Shown: in pieces, positions 27,739 through 37,077 of the stretch | Position numbering within the stretch: the stretch's first letter is position 1 | Layout of the letters: each line of letters begins with the position of its first letter | Position numbers and translations under genes: made by a program | Assembly (NCBI RefSeq): GCF_901472495.1 | Contig: NZ_LR590469.1 | Location: 2,728,001-2,792,000 of the forward strand | Length of the DNA stretch: 64,000 nucleotides | Direction: 5' to 3' | From: Yersinia enterocolitica subsp. enterocolitica | GTDB taxonomy: Bacteria > Pseudomonadota > Gammaproteobacteria > Enterobacterales > Enterobacteriaceae | Notes under the pieces: generated by a model | Database searches by the model: none | The model's input: only the letters and a program-made list of their open reading frames with translations | Told to the model about the DNA's origin: nothing

Positions 27739-28224
27739 ATGAAATCTCACTTACTTTTCATTGCTGGCGGTTTGCTGGCTATCAGCGGCAGTGCATTAGC
27801 AATGTCACTTAATTATCAAGAAGTTGGCTATAATATTGAGGCTCGAGGTGCTCGGGCTGTGGTGGCGGAACTGGCAAAAGCGGGGCAATTACCTGCGGTC
27901 GAGAATAATATCAAGCTGGGTGATGATAACTGGATTGCTATGGCCCCTAAACTGGCCAATGGTGGTAATGCGAGTTTCACTGCGGGAATAAAATCAGCCC
28001 TCTCTTCGGCGCTGATTTATAATCCAGCCGCAGTACTAAAAGCAGTAAGTGACAGTAAAACACTTACATTATCAGAGATTTGTACTGCACCAGCCGATGC
28101 TAAAGACAGTGCTGCAAAAGCCAGTTTCCAACAGCGCGCCACTCATACTCTGTCAACTATCAGAAATAGTGACATGATGAGCCAGCGTGATAGCTGCCTG
28201 GCCGAATTGAGAAAGTTATCTTAA
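27739..28224 (+). CDS. Exported protein of unknown function
   Basis: 161 residues with a clear Sec signal peptide (MKSHLLFIAGGLLAISGSALA, cleavage about residue 21). The mature part is alpha-helical in pattern, ~140 residues, with two Cys (in SEICTAP and RDSCLAEL) that could form a disulfide in the periplasm. No domain recognised. Start at ATG 27739 follows AAGAAAGGAT; an upstream in-frame codon at 27703 would put the signal peptide out of place. It is a single gene: its own promoter region (27531-27738) precedes it and a 12-bp perfect hairpin terminator follows. Confidence 0.8.
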   Translation: MKSHLLFIAGGLLAISGSALAMSLNYQEVGYNIEARGARAVVAELAKAGQLPAVENNIKLGDDNWIAMAPKLANGGNASFTAGIKSALSSALIYNPAAVLKAVSDSKTLTLSEICTAPADAKDSAAKASFQQRATHTLSTIRNSDMMSQRDSCLAELRKLS

Positions 28225-28237
28225 TGGTAACAGTACG

Positions 28238-28265
28238 AATCAGGGCGGCCAAAGCCGCCCTGATT
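28238..28265. terminator. Bidirectional terminator between the exported protein gene and sspB
   Basis: Perfect 12-bp palindromic stem AATCAGGGCGGC-CAAA-GCCGCCCTGATT, with TGTTTG after it on plus, serving the two convergent genes. Confidence 0.8.
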
Positions 28266-28308
28266 GTTTGTCCAAAAAACAGTCTATTTGCTCAAGAAAT
28301 GAAGGCGA

Positions 28309-28824
28309 CTACTTAACCACACGCAATGCTGGACGACCACCACTACGTGGCGGTTGCGGCGGTTCATCATCTGGTGAGCCACCATCACCTTGTGGCGCCT
28401 GAGTATCATCCGTTACCAACATCAAATTTTCTGTCGGTGTAGTCTCGTCATCTTCCTCTTCCATGCCGACAAAATTACCATCTGCATCAGAATCGTAAGC
28501 TTCTTCAGGTTCAAACATAGTTCCAGAACCATTTTCACGCGCATAGATTGCCATCACCGCCCCCATAGGGACAGTAACTTCACATGGAATACCACCAAAA
28601 CGGGCGTTGAAACTCACGCCTTCATTACCCAATTCCAGATTAGCCACGGCACGCGGCGCCACATTCAATACAATTTGCCCATCACGGGCGAACTCCATTG
28701 GCACCGAGACACCCGGCTGGGTGACATCCACGACCAGATGTGGAGTCAGTTGATTATCAATCAACCACTCATAGAATGCGCGCAACAGGTAAGGACGGCG
28801 CGGAGACATATCAGACGTCGCCAT
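28309..28824 (-). CDS. sspB: ClpXP adaptor SspB
   Basis: Delivers ssrA-tagged and RseA substrates to ClpXP. 171 residues: an N-terminal substrate-binding domain (~1-110, starting MATSDMSPRRPYLLRAFYEWL), a flexible acidic/Pro-rich linker (~115-160), and the C-terminal ClpX-binding tail GGRPALRVVK. Lies 5 bases after sspA in the same operon. Confidence 0.96.
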   Translation of the reverse strand: MATSDMSPRRPYLLRAFYEWLIDNQLTPHLVVDVTQPGVSVPMEFARDGQIVLNVAPRAVANLELGNEGVSFNARFGGIPCEVTVPMGAVMAIYARENGSGTMFEPEEAYDSDADGNFVGMEEEDDETTPTENLMLVTDDTQAPQGDGGSPDDEPPQPPRSGGRPALRVVK

Positions 28825-28829
28825 AAAAA

Positions 28830-29471
28830 TTAACCCCGTGTTTGCAGGCGCATTTCACGTTCAGCTTCAGTCAGAGAAGCCAGGAATGCATCACGCTCAA
28901 ATACTCGAGTCATATAGCCTTTCAGCTCTTTAGAACCCGCACCGGTGAATTCAATGCCTAATTCTGGCAAACGCCACAGCAACGGAGCCAGGTAGCAATC
29001 AACCAGACTGAATTCTTCGCTCATGAAGTAAGGTGCTTCATTAAATACTGGAGCGATGGACAGCAGTTCTTCACGCAACTGTTTACGTGCAGCTTCTGCT
29101 TCCTGTGCATTACCTTGCTCGATTTTGTGCAGCAGGGAATACCAGTCATGCTCAATACGGTGCATCATCAAGCGGCTGCTACCACGTGCAACAGGGTATA
29201 CCGGCATCAATGGTGGGTGAGGAAAACGCTCATCCAAATATTCCATGATGATACGGGATTCATACAGAGTCAGCTCGCGGTCGACCAAAGTAGGAACTGT
29301 ACGGTAAGGATTGAGGTCAATCAGGTCCTGCGGCAGATTATCAGCTTCAACCTGCTCAATCTCAACACTGACACCTTTCTCCGCCAGTACGATACGTACT
29401 TGATGGCTAAAAATGTCGGTCGGGCCGGAAAACAGCGTCATTACCGAACGTTTGTTGGCAGCGACAGCCAT
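28830..29471 (-). CDS. sspA: Stringent starvation protein A (RNA polymerase-associated GST-fold protein)
   Basis: 213-residue GST-like protein that binds RNA polymerase and affects stationary-phase and virulence gene expression. N-terminal thioredoxin fold (~10-85), C-terminal helical domain (~95-205). The conserved surface segment PHPPLMPVYPVAR is intact. Start at 29471 (MAVAANKRS as in E. coli) rather than 29483. Upstream of it lie 394 bp to rpsI with the rpsI terminator at 29805-29831; I see no gene there and could not assign its promoter. Confidence 0.96.
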   Translation of the reverse strand: MAVAANKRSVMTLFSGPTDIFSHQVRIVLAEKGVSVEIEQVEADNLPQDLIDLNPYRTVPTLVDRELTLYESRIIMEYLDERFPHPPLMPVYPVARGSSRLMMHRIEHDWYSLLHKIEQGNAQEAEAARKQLREELLSIAPVFNEAPYFMSEEFSLVDCYLAPLLWRLPELGIEFTGAGSKELKGYMTRVFERDAFLASLTEAEREMRLQTRG

Positions 29472-29804
29472 GAAAACCTCCAAGATTATCTAGAAAACAA
29501 TGCGAATAGCCCACGGTGACGTTGCTATCCTGAGTCGTTTTACCGCCGGTTCGCAATCAAGGTAGTTGCTGCCGTAAATAAGCCTTGGTCGAGAGAATAA
29601 TTCAGCCAGGGAGATACACGGACGCCAACAGTTCGCCGAACAGGCACAAAAGTGGGTGATAGTTTACCAGATTTTGCATGTTTTGTGGGGATGCTGCTGC
29701 GATTTCATCAACAATTGTCTATCAGACAACAGCTTAGCGGTAAAAATATAATGAATAAAATGGTGGAAGTGTGTTTTTCAGCTATTTATTTTGTTTTATA
29801 TCAA

Positions 29805-29831
29805 TAAAAAAACCCGGTGAGACACCGGGTT
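29805..29831 (-). terminator. rplM-rpsI operon terminator
   Basis: Minus-strand hairpin AACCCGGTG-TCT-CACCGGGTT followed by TTTTTATT, 35 bases after the rpsI stop. Confidence 0.92.
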
Positions 29832-29865
29832 TTTACCATTAATCTGCTGCCATAAAGGCAAAAAA

Positions 29866-30258
29866 TTAACGCTTGGAGAACTGTGGACGACGACGTGCTT
29901 TACGCAGACCCACTTTCTTACGCTCAACTTCACGCGCATCACGCGTTACGAAGCCAGCTTTACGCAGTTCACCACGTAGAGACTCGTCATATTCCATCAG
30001 TGCACGGGTGATACCGTGACGGATAGCGCCAGCCTGACCTGAAATACCACCACCTTTAACAGTGATGTACATGTCAAACTTGGTAACCATGTCTACCAGT
30101 TCCAGCGGTTGATTCACTACCATACGGGCAGTTTCACGACCGAAGTAAACTTCGAGGCTACGTTGGTTAATAACGATTTTACCGCTACCCGGCTTAAGAA
30201 AAACGCGTGCAGCAGAACTTTTGCGGCGACCAGTGCCGTAGTATTGATTTTCAGCCAT
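29866..30258 (-). CDS. rpsI: 30S ribosomal protein S9
   Basis: 130 residues from Met at 30258 (MAENQYYGTGRRKSSAARVF), almost identical to E. coli S9, with the conserved C-terminal RRPQFSKR tail that reaches the P-site tRNA. Operon partner of rplM, 14 bases downstream of it. The two extra codons to 30264 are not conserved. Confidence 0.98.
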   Translation of the reverse strand: MAENQYYGTGRRKSSAARVFLKPGSGKIVINQRSLEVYFGRETARMVVNQPLELVDMVTKFDMYITVKGGGISGQAGAIRHGITRALMEYDESLRGELRKAGFVTRDAREVERKKVGLRKARRRPQFSKR

Positions 30259-30272
30259 TGCCATAATCCCGA

Positions 30273-30701
30273 TTAAATGTCCAGAACTTGCGGTTGCTGT
30301 GCCGCATGATTGTGCTCAGTACCTGCATAAACTTTAAGTTTACGATACATTGCACGGCCCAGCGGACCCTTCGGCAGCATGCCTTTAACCGCGATTTCAA
30401 TCACACGCTCAGGACTGCGGGCAATCATCTCTTCAAAGGTCGCTTGTTTGATACCACCGATGTGACCGGTGTGACGGTAATAAATCTTGTCTGTACGCTT
30501 GTTACCGGTCACGGCAACTTTTTCTGCGTTCAGAACGATGATGTAATCACCAGTATCAACGTGCGGGGTGTATTCCGCTTTATGCTTGCCGCGTAAGCGA
30601 CTAGCCAGTTCAGTAGCGAGGCGACCCAAGGTCTTACCATTCGCGTCAACAACATACCAGTCGCGTTTTACAGTTTCTGGTTTAGCTGTGAAAGTTTTCA
30701 T
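30273..30701 (-). CDS. rplM: 50S ribosomal protein L13
   Basis: 142 residues, matching E. coli L13 across the length (MKTFTAKPETVKRDWYVVDA, GKTLGRLATELA, GMLPKGPLGRAMYRKLKVYAG). First gene of rplM-rpsI. In E. coli L13 represses its own operon through the mRNA leader; the 160-nt leader here could serve the same role. Confidence 0.98.
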   Translation of the reverse strand: MKTFTAKPETVKRDWYVVDANGKTLGRLATELASRLRGKHKAEYTPHVDTGDYIIVLNAEKVAVTGNKRTDKIYYRHTGHIGGIKQATFEEMIARSPERVIEIAVKGMLPKGPLGRAMYRKLKVYAGTEHNHAAQQPQVLDI

Positions 30702-30877
30702 TATAAAAGCTTACCCAATTAATAAGTTACACGTTGGTGAACACCCAAACGTTCAAAAACAGTTGAGGCTCACACGACCATCAGTCCAGCAAACCTACCC
30801 CTTCGAATAGCCAATGCTGGCACTATACAAAGTTCTGGGAAAAAAACTTTGTTGTAACGTGGGGTCGCAAGATTATA
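30702..30877 (-). promoter_or_regulatory. rplM promoter and leader
   Basis: Minus-strand consensus -10 TATAAT at 30877-30872 gives a start near 30865 and a ~160-nt leader to rplM. No good -35 at 16-18 bp (a TTGACG lies only 10 bp upstream), so strength may depend on other elements. The rest of the gap to zapE (30878-31033) is AT-rich, without a gene. Confidence 0.55.
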
Positions 30878-31033
30878 GAGAAGTCGACGTCAAAGATCGA
30901 ACTGTTTTTGGCGAGAAAGGTATAAATTAAACATGTTAAGTTAGGGCGAAGAATAATCGCCCACCACAGAATAGCATTTTAGTGGGTTAAAAGTGAATAA
31001 CTGCGGTGCAGATAGCTTTTACCACAAGTGCGA

Positions 31034-32161
31034 TTACGGCAAGTGCGGTAAAGAGAGGTATTCCTCACTTTGCATCTCTTGTAGCCGTGATAAACAACGC
31101 TGATATTCAAATTTAAGCCGCTCACCGCAATAAATTTCGAACATTGATGCTTCCGCTGCAATGATCAATTTCACCCGCCGCTCATAGAACTCATCAACTA
31201 ATGCCAAAAAACGTCGAGCGGTATTTTCATCTTGCGTCGCCATTTTATGGACATTATGCAGCAATACGGTGTGATAAAGCTTAGACAACGCGATGTAATC
31301 AAGTTGGCTGCGCGCCTCTTCACATAATGTGTGGAAGTCCACTGCCAGCACGCCTTGCCCCGAGCAGATGGCAGGCAAAGGCCGGTGATTGACCTCTAGA
31401 ACAGGTGCTTTTTCGCCCTGTTTACCCGCAAGTTTGACAAAAATGTCTGCCATCGCCTGCTCGGTTTGTGGATTGAGCGGCGTCAAATACAGGTTTGCCT
31501 GAGTCAATGTACGCAAACGATAGTCAATACCGGCATCGACATTCATCACATCACAATATTGTTTAATCAGTTCGATGGCAGGTATGAAACGCGCTCGTTG
31601 TAAACCGTTGCGATACAAGTCATCCGGTGGAATATTGGATGTGGCAACCAGAGTGATGCCGCGCGCAAACAGTGCTTCCAGCAGTGTTGCCAGCAACATG
31701 GCATCGGTAATATCCGACACAAAAAATTCATCAAAACACAGCACATCCGTCTGCGCCTTGAAACCATCAGCAATGATTTCTAATGGATTTTCATGGCCTT
31801 GCAATGTGGTTAGCTCTTGATGCACTCGCAACATAAAGCGGTGAAAATGCAGACGCAGCTTACGATCACCTGGTAAACTGTGGAAAAACATATCCATCAG
31901 CCAGGTTTTGCCCCGCCCGACGCCGCCCCACATGTACAAGCCCTGAGCCGGACGTATTAGCGTCTTGGGTGCGCTGCGGCCCAGTAAACGCCCCAAACGC
32001 CCTCGTATCCTGTTATTAACCGTAGGGGTACTGTGGTGTTGATTCAGTTCCCGATATAGGGTATCCAGCCGTGCTACGGTGCGCCGTTGGACGTCGTCTG
32101 GTTGGTAGTCACCGGCATCAATTGCCTGCTGGTAAAGTGCTATAGGTGAACTCGGTTGCAT
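31034..32161 (-). CDS. zapE: Cell division protein ZapE (AFG1-like AAA+ ATPase)
   Basis: 375-residue P-loop ATPase that associates with the Z-ring during late division and stress. Walker A in GGVGRGKTW (~residues 84-91), Walker B in VLCFDEFFVSDITDA (~142-156), sensor segment TLVATSNIPPDDLYRNGLQ. Start at 32161 gives MQPSS, like E. coli MQSVT; the extension to 32170 is not needed. Divergent from zapG, as in E. coli (yhcM/yhcB). Confidence 0.95.
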   Translation of the reverse strand: MQPSSPIALYQQAIDAGDYQPDDVQRRTVARLDTLYRELNQHHSTPTVNNRIRGRLGRLLGRSAPKTLIRPAQGLYMWGGVGRGKTWLMDMFFHSLPGDRKLRLHFHRFMLRVHQELTTLQGHENPLEIIADGFKAQTDVLCFDEFFVSDITDAMLLATLLEALFARGITLVATSNIPPDDLYRNGLQRARFIPAIELIKQYCDVMNVDAGIDYRLRTLTQANLYLTPLNPQTEQAMADIFVKLAGKQGEKAPVLEVNHRPLPAICSGQGVLAVDFHTLCEEARSQLDYIALSKLYHTVLLHNVHKMATQDENTARRFLALVDEFYERRVKLIIAAEASMFEIYCGERLKFEYQRCLSRLQEMQSEEYLSLPHLP

Positions 32162-32384
32162 GTTTATCAATAATCCCTGATAAAATAATTATCTACTTTT
32201 TACGGTACTTTCTTGCTGATTTATCGGGCAATCGCAGCATTTACCGACTCGGTCACTGCGGAAAAAACCTGATAACCATAGGCAAAGTTGCATCAGGATT
32301 CCACTCAGACAAGGTTAACGGTTATAGTGGGTATTATTAAGTGAAAAAGCCCTGCTGAACAATGAAGTCAAAAAAGGAGTCATC

Positions 32385-32789
32385 ATGACCTGGGAGTATG
32401 CGCTTATTGGGTTGGTTGTTGGTATTGTGATTGGCGCGGTGGCTATGCGCTTTGGCAACCGTAAATTGCGTCAGCAGCAAGTGCTGCAAAATGAGCTGGA
32501 GAAGAGCAAAACAGATCTGGAAGAATACCGTCAGGAACTGGTTGGGCATTTTGCCCGCAGTGCCGAATTGCTTGATAACATGGCTCGCGACTATCGCCAG
32601 CTTTATCAGCATATGGCGAAAAGCTCCAATAACTTATTGCCGGACTTGCCAATGCAAGATAATCCGTTCCGCTACCGTCTGACAGAATCTGAAGCTGATA
32701 ATGATCAGGCACCGGTCAAAATGCCACCTCGCGATTACTCTGAAGGCGCATCGGGGTTATTACGCCCGGAGCATCAGACCCGCGATTAA
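32385..32789 (+). CDS. zapG: Division/envelope protein ZapG (YhcB, DUF1043)
   Basis: 134-residue inner-membrane protein: one N-terminal transmembrane helix (~3-22), a long cytoplasmic coiled-coil (~25-90) and a disordered acidic C-terminal tail. Matches YhcB/ZapG, which links cell division, cell-wall and LPS synthesis. AAAAGGAG gives a strong RBS. An inverted repeat ACTACGG...CCGTAGT (32812-32844 region) after the gene may terminate it. Confidence 0.94.
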   Translation: MTWEYALIGLVVGIVIGAVAMRFGNRKLRQQQVLQNELEKSKTDLEEYRQELVGHFARSAELLDNMARDYRQLYQHMAKSSNNLLPDLPMQDNPFRYRLTESEADNDQAPVKMPPRDYSEGASGLLRPEHQTRD

Positions 32790-33058
32790 GCACGCGCTTA
32801 GCTATCATACTGACTACGGTGGGGTGTTCCTCATACTGCCGTAGTCAGCACATTTACACTTCTATACTTACCTCTTCTTGAATTGCTTTATCCTAACCCC
32901 TATATCAAGTGACATCTTAGGGTGCTTATTTTTAGAACAGCAGTAGCCTTTTGAAATAAGTGAATTTTTTAGCTAATTCAGAGTCTGAATTTACAACGGA
33001 CCTGTAGCAGCCATCACCCCTATTCATTCACCGTTAGGTATTGAGAGAGTTTAAATCA

Positions 33059-34432
33059 ATGAAGAAAAAGTCATTATTTCTTAGTGCGTTGGCAATGAGT
33101 GTCGGCTTAGGTCTCGCATCTGTTCCTATGGTGAACGCAGCAGCTCTTCCTGCAGCCGTCGCAGGGCAATCAGTCCCAAGCCTGGCCCCTATGTTAGAAA
33201 AGGTGTTGCCAGCGGTCGTCAGCGTTCACGTTTCTGGCACTCAGGCACAGCAGCAGCGCTTGCCAGAAGAGTTCAAATTCTTCTTTGGCCCCAATGCGCC
33301 AACCGGCAAAGAGAGCAATCGCCCATTTGAAGGCTTAGGATCTGGTGTCATCATTAACGCGGAAAAAGGTTATATATTAACCAATAACCACGTTATTAAT
33401 AACGCAGATAAAATTCGCATTCAGCTCAATGATGGCCGTGAATATGATGCCAAACTGCTGGGCCGTGACGAACAAACTGATATCGCTTTATTACAACTAA
33501 CCGATGCCAAAAATCTGACCGCCATTAAAATCGCAGATTCTGACAACCTGCGAGTCGGTGACTTTGCAGTCGCCGTGGGCAACCCATTTGGTCTGGGGCA
33601 AACTGCGACTTCGGGTATTATTTCCGCACTGGGTCGCAGTGGTTTGAATCTGGAAGGGTTAGAAAACTTTATTCAGACTGATGCCTCTATCAACCGCGGT
33701 AACTCGGGCGGCGCGCTGGTTAACCTAAACGGCGAATTGATTGGGATTAACACCGCCATTTTGGCTCCAGGCGGCGGTAACATTGGTATCGGTTTCGCTA
33801 TCCCAAGCAACATGGCGCAAAACCTCAGCCAGCAGCTGATTGAGTTTGGCGAAGTGAAGCGCGGCCTGCTGGGTATTCGTGGTAGTGAAATGACCGCTGA
33901 CATGGCAAAAGCCTTTAACATTGATGCTCAGCGCGGTGCTTTTGTCAGTGAAGTCATGCCAAAATCCGCAGCGTCTAAAGCGGGTATAAAAGCGGGCGAC
34001 GTGTTGGTTTCTGTGGACGGCAAACCTATCAGCAGCTTTGCTGAGTTACGCGCAAAAGTAGGGACTACCGGCCCAGGTAAAGCCATTAAAGTAGGCTTAT
34101 TGCGTGATGGTAAACCACTTGAAGTCACCGTCACACTGGAGAACAGCAGCCCAACATCAACCAGTGCTGATACCTTATCACCATCGTTGCAGGGTGCATC
34201 GCTGAGCAATGGTGAAATCAAAGGTGGCAGCAAGGGGGTTAAAGTTGAAAACGTGACGAAAGGTTCTCCAGCAGCACAGTCTGGCTTGCAGAAAGACGAT
34301 GTGATAATTGCTGTAAACCGTGTGCGAGTTAAGGATATCGCTGAGTTACGTAAAGCTATCGAAGCCAAACCAGCTGTTATTGCACTGAATATTGTGCGCG
34401 GTGAAGAGAATATTTATCTATTAATCCGCTAA
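33059..34432 (+). CDS. degQ: Periplasmic serine endoprotease DegQ
   Basis: 457-residue HtrA-family protease and chaperone. Signal peptide of ~27 residues ending in NA, then a trypsin-like domain with the triad His (NNHVIN), Asp (TDIALL) and Ser in GNSGGAL (about residue 216 of the precursor), then two PDZ domains (~260-350 and 380-455). Start at ATG 33059 has a proper signal sequence; the upstream codon at 33041 does not. Followed by degS, as in E. coli. Confidence 0.96.
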   Translation: MKKKSLFLSALAMSVGLGLASVPMVNAAALPAAVAGQSVPSLAPMLEKVLPAVVSVHVSGTQAQQQRLPEEFKFFFGPNAPTGKESNRPFEGLGSGVIINAEKGYILTNNHVINNADKIRIQLNDGREYDAKLLGRDEQTDIALLQLTDAKNLTAIKIADSDNLRVGDFAVAVGNPFGLGQTATSGIISALGRSGLNLEGLENFIQTDASINRGNSGGALVNLNGELIGINTAILAPGGGNIGIGFAIPSNMAQNLSQQLIEFGEVKRGLLGIRGSEMTADMAKAFNIDAQRGAFVSEVMPKSAASKAGIKAGDVLVSVDGKPISSFAELRAKVGTTGPGKAIKVGLLRDGKPLEVTVTLENSSPTSTSADTLSPSLQGASLSNGEIKGGSKGVKVENVTKGSPAAQSGLQKDDVIIAVNRVRVKDIAELRKAIEAKPAVIALNIVRGEENIYLLIR

Positions 34433-34445
34433 TTTGCAGAAAAAT

Positions 34446-34470
34446 CGGACACAGCACAATGCTGTGTCCG
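34446..34470. other. Perfect 11-bp hairpin between degQ and degS
   Basis: CGGACACAGCA-CAA-TGCTGTGTCCG starts 13 bases after the degQ stop and lacks a T-run. It could be an RNA 3'-end stabiliser or a weak intergenic barrier separating degQ from degS expression. Confidence 0.7.
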
Positions 34471-34520
34471 TCAAACTCATGCTATTCTCCGGTTACCTAT
34501 TCATTTATGCCTTAAAATTC

Positions 34521-35609
34521 ATGTTTCTTAAGCTATTGCGTTCTATTATTTTGGGGCTAATTGTTGCCGGTATCTTGCTGGTCGCAATGCCTATGCTCCG
34601 TAGTCCGGGTCACTTTTTTTCCGGCAATGGTGATAGCGTAGATGAAGAGGTTCCTGCCAGTTATAACCAGGCAGTGCGCAGAGCTGCACCTGCCGTTGTT
34701 AATGTTTATAACCGTAGCCTAAGCCCCACTCAGGATGGATTAGCCATTCGCACTCTAGGTTCTGGCGTCATCATGAGTGACAAGGGTTATATCCTTACCA
34801 ATAAACACGTTATCAATAATGCTGAACAAATCATTGTCGCATTACAAAATGGCCGTATATCTGAAGCATTGCTGGTCGGTTCCGATAATCTGACTGATTT
34901 AGCCGTTTTGAAAATTGATGCCGTAAACCTGCCTGTGATTCCCATTAATATTAATCGTGCGCCACACATTGGTGACGTCGTGCTGGCAATCGGTAACCCC
35001 TATAATCTCGGTCAAACAGTCACACAAGGGATTATCAGTGCCACTGGGCGTATTGGTTTAAGCGATTCTGGGCGGCAAAACTTCCTTCAGACTGATGCCT
35101 CAATCAACCAGGGTAACTCCGGCGGTGCGTTGGTCAATACGCTGGGTGAGTTGATGGGGATTAACACCCTGTCCTTTGATAAAAGCAGCAATGGCGAAAC
35201 CCCAGAAGGGATTGGCTTTGCCATCCCGACAGCGCTCGCCACCAAAGTGATGGAAAAACTGATTCGTGATGGACGAGTTATTCGCGGCTATATTGGGATT
35301 ACTGGCGAGGAATATCCGCCATTCAATGCCAGTGGCAATAGCGGCGAGCGAATCCACGGCATTAAAGTGAACAAGATATCGCCAAGTGGCCCGGCGGCTA
35401 ATGCCAACTTACAAGTGGGTGATATTATTCTTAGCGTAAATAATAAGCCTGCAACATCCGTAATAGAAACAATGGATCAGGTGGCAGAGATTCGCCCTGG
35501 AACCACCATTCCGGTTTTATTATTACGCAATGGCCAACAAATCACGGCACAAATCACCATCACCGAATTGGATCAAAACGAAGTTCTTAGCCAGCAACCT
35601 GCGCCATAA
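34521..35609 (+). CDS. degS: Site-1 protease DegS (sigma-E pathway)
   Basis: 362-residue inner-membrane-anchored HtrA protease that cleaves RseA when its PDZ domain binds misfolded OMP C-termini. From ATG 34521: one N-terminal transmembrane anchor (~residues 5-27), protease domain with His in TNKHVIN, Asp in TDLAVLK, Ser-200 in GNSGGALVN, and one PDZ domain (~265-350). The longer open frame to 34434 is not conserved; E. coli DegS begins MFVKLLRS, matching MFLKLLRS here. Confidence 0.96.
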   Translation: MFLKLLRSIILGLIVAGILLVAMPMLRSPGHFFSGNGDSVDEEVPASYNQAVRRAAPAVVNVYNRSLSPTQDGLAIRTLGSGVIMSDKGYILTNKHVINNAEQIIVALQNGRISEALLVGSDNLTDLAVLKIDAVNLPVIPININRAPHIGDVVLAIGNPYNLGQTVTQGIISATGRIGLSDSGRQNFLQTDASINQGNSGGALVNTLGELMGINTLSFDKSSNGETPEGIGFAIPTALATKVMEKLIRDGRVIRGYIGITGEEYPPFNASGNSGERIHGIKVNKISPSGPAANANLQVGDIILSVNNKPATSVIETMDQVAEIRPGTTIPVLLLRNGQQITAQITITELDQNEVLSQQPAP

Positions 35610-35629
35610 ATTCTGTTATGTATGGCTAA

Positions 35630-35667
35630 AAAAAATGCCAGCTCGATATCATCGGCTGGCATTTTTT
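35630..35667. terminator. Bidirectional terminator between degS and murA
   Basis: AAAAAATGCCAGC-12 nt-GCTGGCATTTTTT: A-run and T-run flank a stem, so it can stop convergent degS and murA transcripts. Confidence 0.92.
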
Positions 35668-35687
35668 ATGACGCGGTCAGAAAAGGC

Positions 35688-36956
35688 TTATTCGCCTTTT
35701 ACACGTTCGATTTTAGCGCCTAACGCACGCAATTTATCTTCGATACCTTCATAACCACGGTCGATATGATAAATACGGTCAACAATCGTTACCCCGTCAG
35801 CAATACAACCAGCTAGAACTAAACTAGCAGAAGCACGCAAATCGGTGGCCATGACCTGAGCACCAGACAGTTGCTCAACACCATAGCAAATCACAGTATT
35901 GCTCTCGATTTCTGCATGTGCGCCCATACGAATCAGTTCTGGCACATGCATAAAACGGTTTTCGAAAATCGTTTCGGTGATGACACCCGTCCCTTCAGCC
36001 ACTAAATTCAATAAGCTGAACTGAGCCTGCATATCTGTTGGAAAACCTGGGTGCGGAGCCGTTCGCAAAGTAACCGCTTTAGGGCGTTTGCCATGCATAT
36101 CCAGGCTTATCCAGTCGTCGCCGACTTCAATATCAGCACCTGCTTCGCGCAGTTTAGCCAGTACGGCATCCAGCGTATCAGGGCGAGTCTGACGACAAAC
36201 CACTTTGCCGCCAGAGATAGCAGCCGCAACCAGGAAAGTCCCGGTTTCAATACGGTCTGGCAGCACTCGATACACACCGCCACCCAAGCGAGCAACGCCT
36301 TCGATGGTAATGCGGTCAGTACCTGCACCAGTAATTTTAGCACCCAGCGTATTCAAGAAATTTGCTGTATCGACAATTTCTGGCTCGCGAGCAGCGTTTT
36401 CAATGACAGTGGTGCCTTCCGCCAAGGTTGCAGCGCTCATAATGGTCACGGTTGCGCCAACGCTGACTTTATCCATTACGATATGTGCGGCTTTCAGACG
36501 ACCATTGACGGAGGCTTTAACGTAACCTTCTTCCAGCTTGATTTCAGCGCTCAGCTGTTCCAAACCGGTAATATGCAAATCGACCGGACGCGCACCGATA
36601 GCACAACCTCCCGGTAATGAGACTTGCCCTTTACCAAAGCGCGCAACCAGTGGCCCCAATGCCCAAATAGAAGCACGCATGGTCTTAACCAAATCGTACG
36701 GTGCGCAGAACTCATCCACACCACTAGCATCAACAAAAACAGAGCCGGAAGCAGCATCACGCTCAATTTTAACGCCTAATTGGCTTAGCAACTTAATGGT
36801 GGTATCAATGTCTTTTAGCTTTGGGACATTTTGCAACTCGACCGGGTCTTCCGCCAATAACGCAGCAAACAATATCGGTAATGCCGCGTTTTTCGCTCCG
36901 GAAATGGTGACTTCACCGCTTAGGCGAGTCCGCCCCTGCACACGAAACTTATCCAT
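35688..36956 (-). CDS. murA: UDP-N-acetylglucosamine 1-carboxyvinyltransferase MurA
   Basis: First committed step of peptidoglycan synthesis: transfers enolpyruvate from PEP to UDP-GlcNAc; target of fosfomycin. 422 residues from Met at 36956 (MDKFRVQG). The catalytic Cys lies in LPGGCAIGARP (about residue 118; Cys-115 in E. coli, shifted by a 3-residue insertion in the DAASGSV segment). Other EPSP-synthase-family motifs are intact. Last gene of the mlaFEDCB-ibaG-murA block. Confidence 0.97.
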   Translation of the reverse strand: MDKFRVQGRTRLSGEVTISGAKNAALPILFAALLAEDPVELQNVPKLKDIDTTIKLLSQLGVKIERDAASGSVFVDASGVDEFCAPYDLVKTMRASIWALGPLVARFGKGQVSLPGGCAIGARPVDLHITGLEQLSAEIKLEEGYVKASVNGRLKAAHIVMDKVSVGATVTIMSAATLAEGTTVIENAAREPEIVDTANFLNTLGAKITGAGTDRITIEGVARLGGGVYRVLPDRIETGTFLVAAAISGGKVVCRQTRPDTLDAVLAKLREAGADIEVGDDWISLDMHGKRPKAVTLRTAPHPGFPTDMQAQFSLLNLVAEGTGVITETIFENRFMHVPELIRMGAHAEIESNTVICYGVEQLSGAQVMATDLRASASLVLAGCIADGVTIVDRIYHIDRGYEGIEDKLRALGAKIERVKGE

Positions 36957-37077
36957 TGTGACCACTCTTTGTTGTCAAAATACTGGTTGTTGTCAAAATA
37001 CTGATCAGCAAATTCGAATTCACTGCCCGCTTACAAAACTGCCGGCCAGACTGTAGGCAGTTTTGAAGCCAGTAGCA

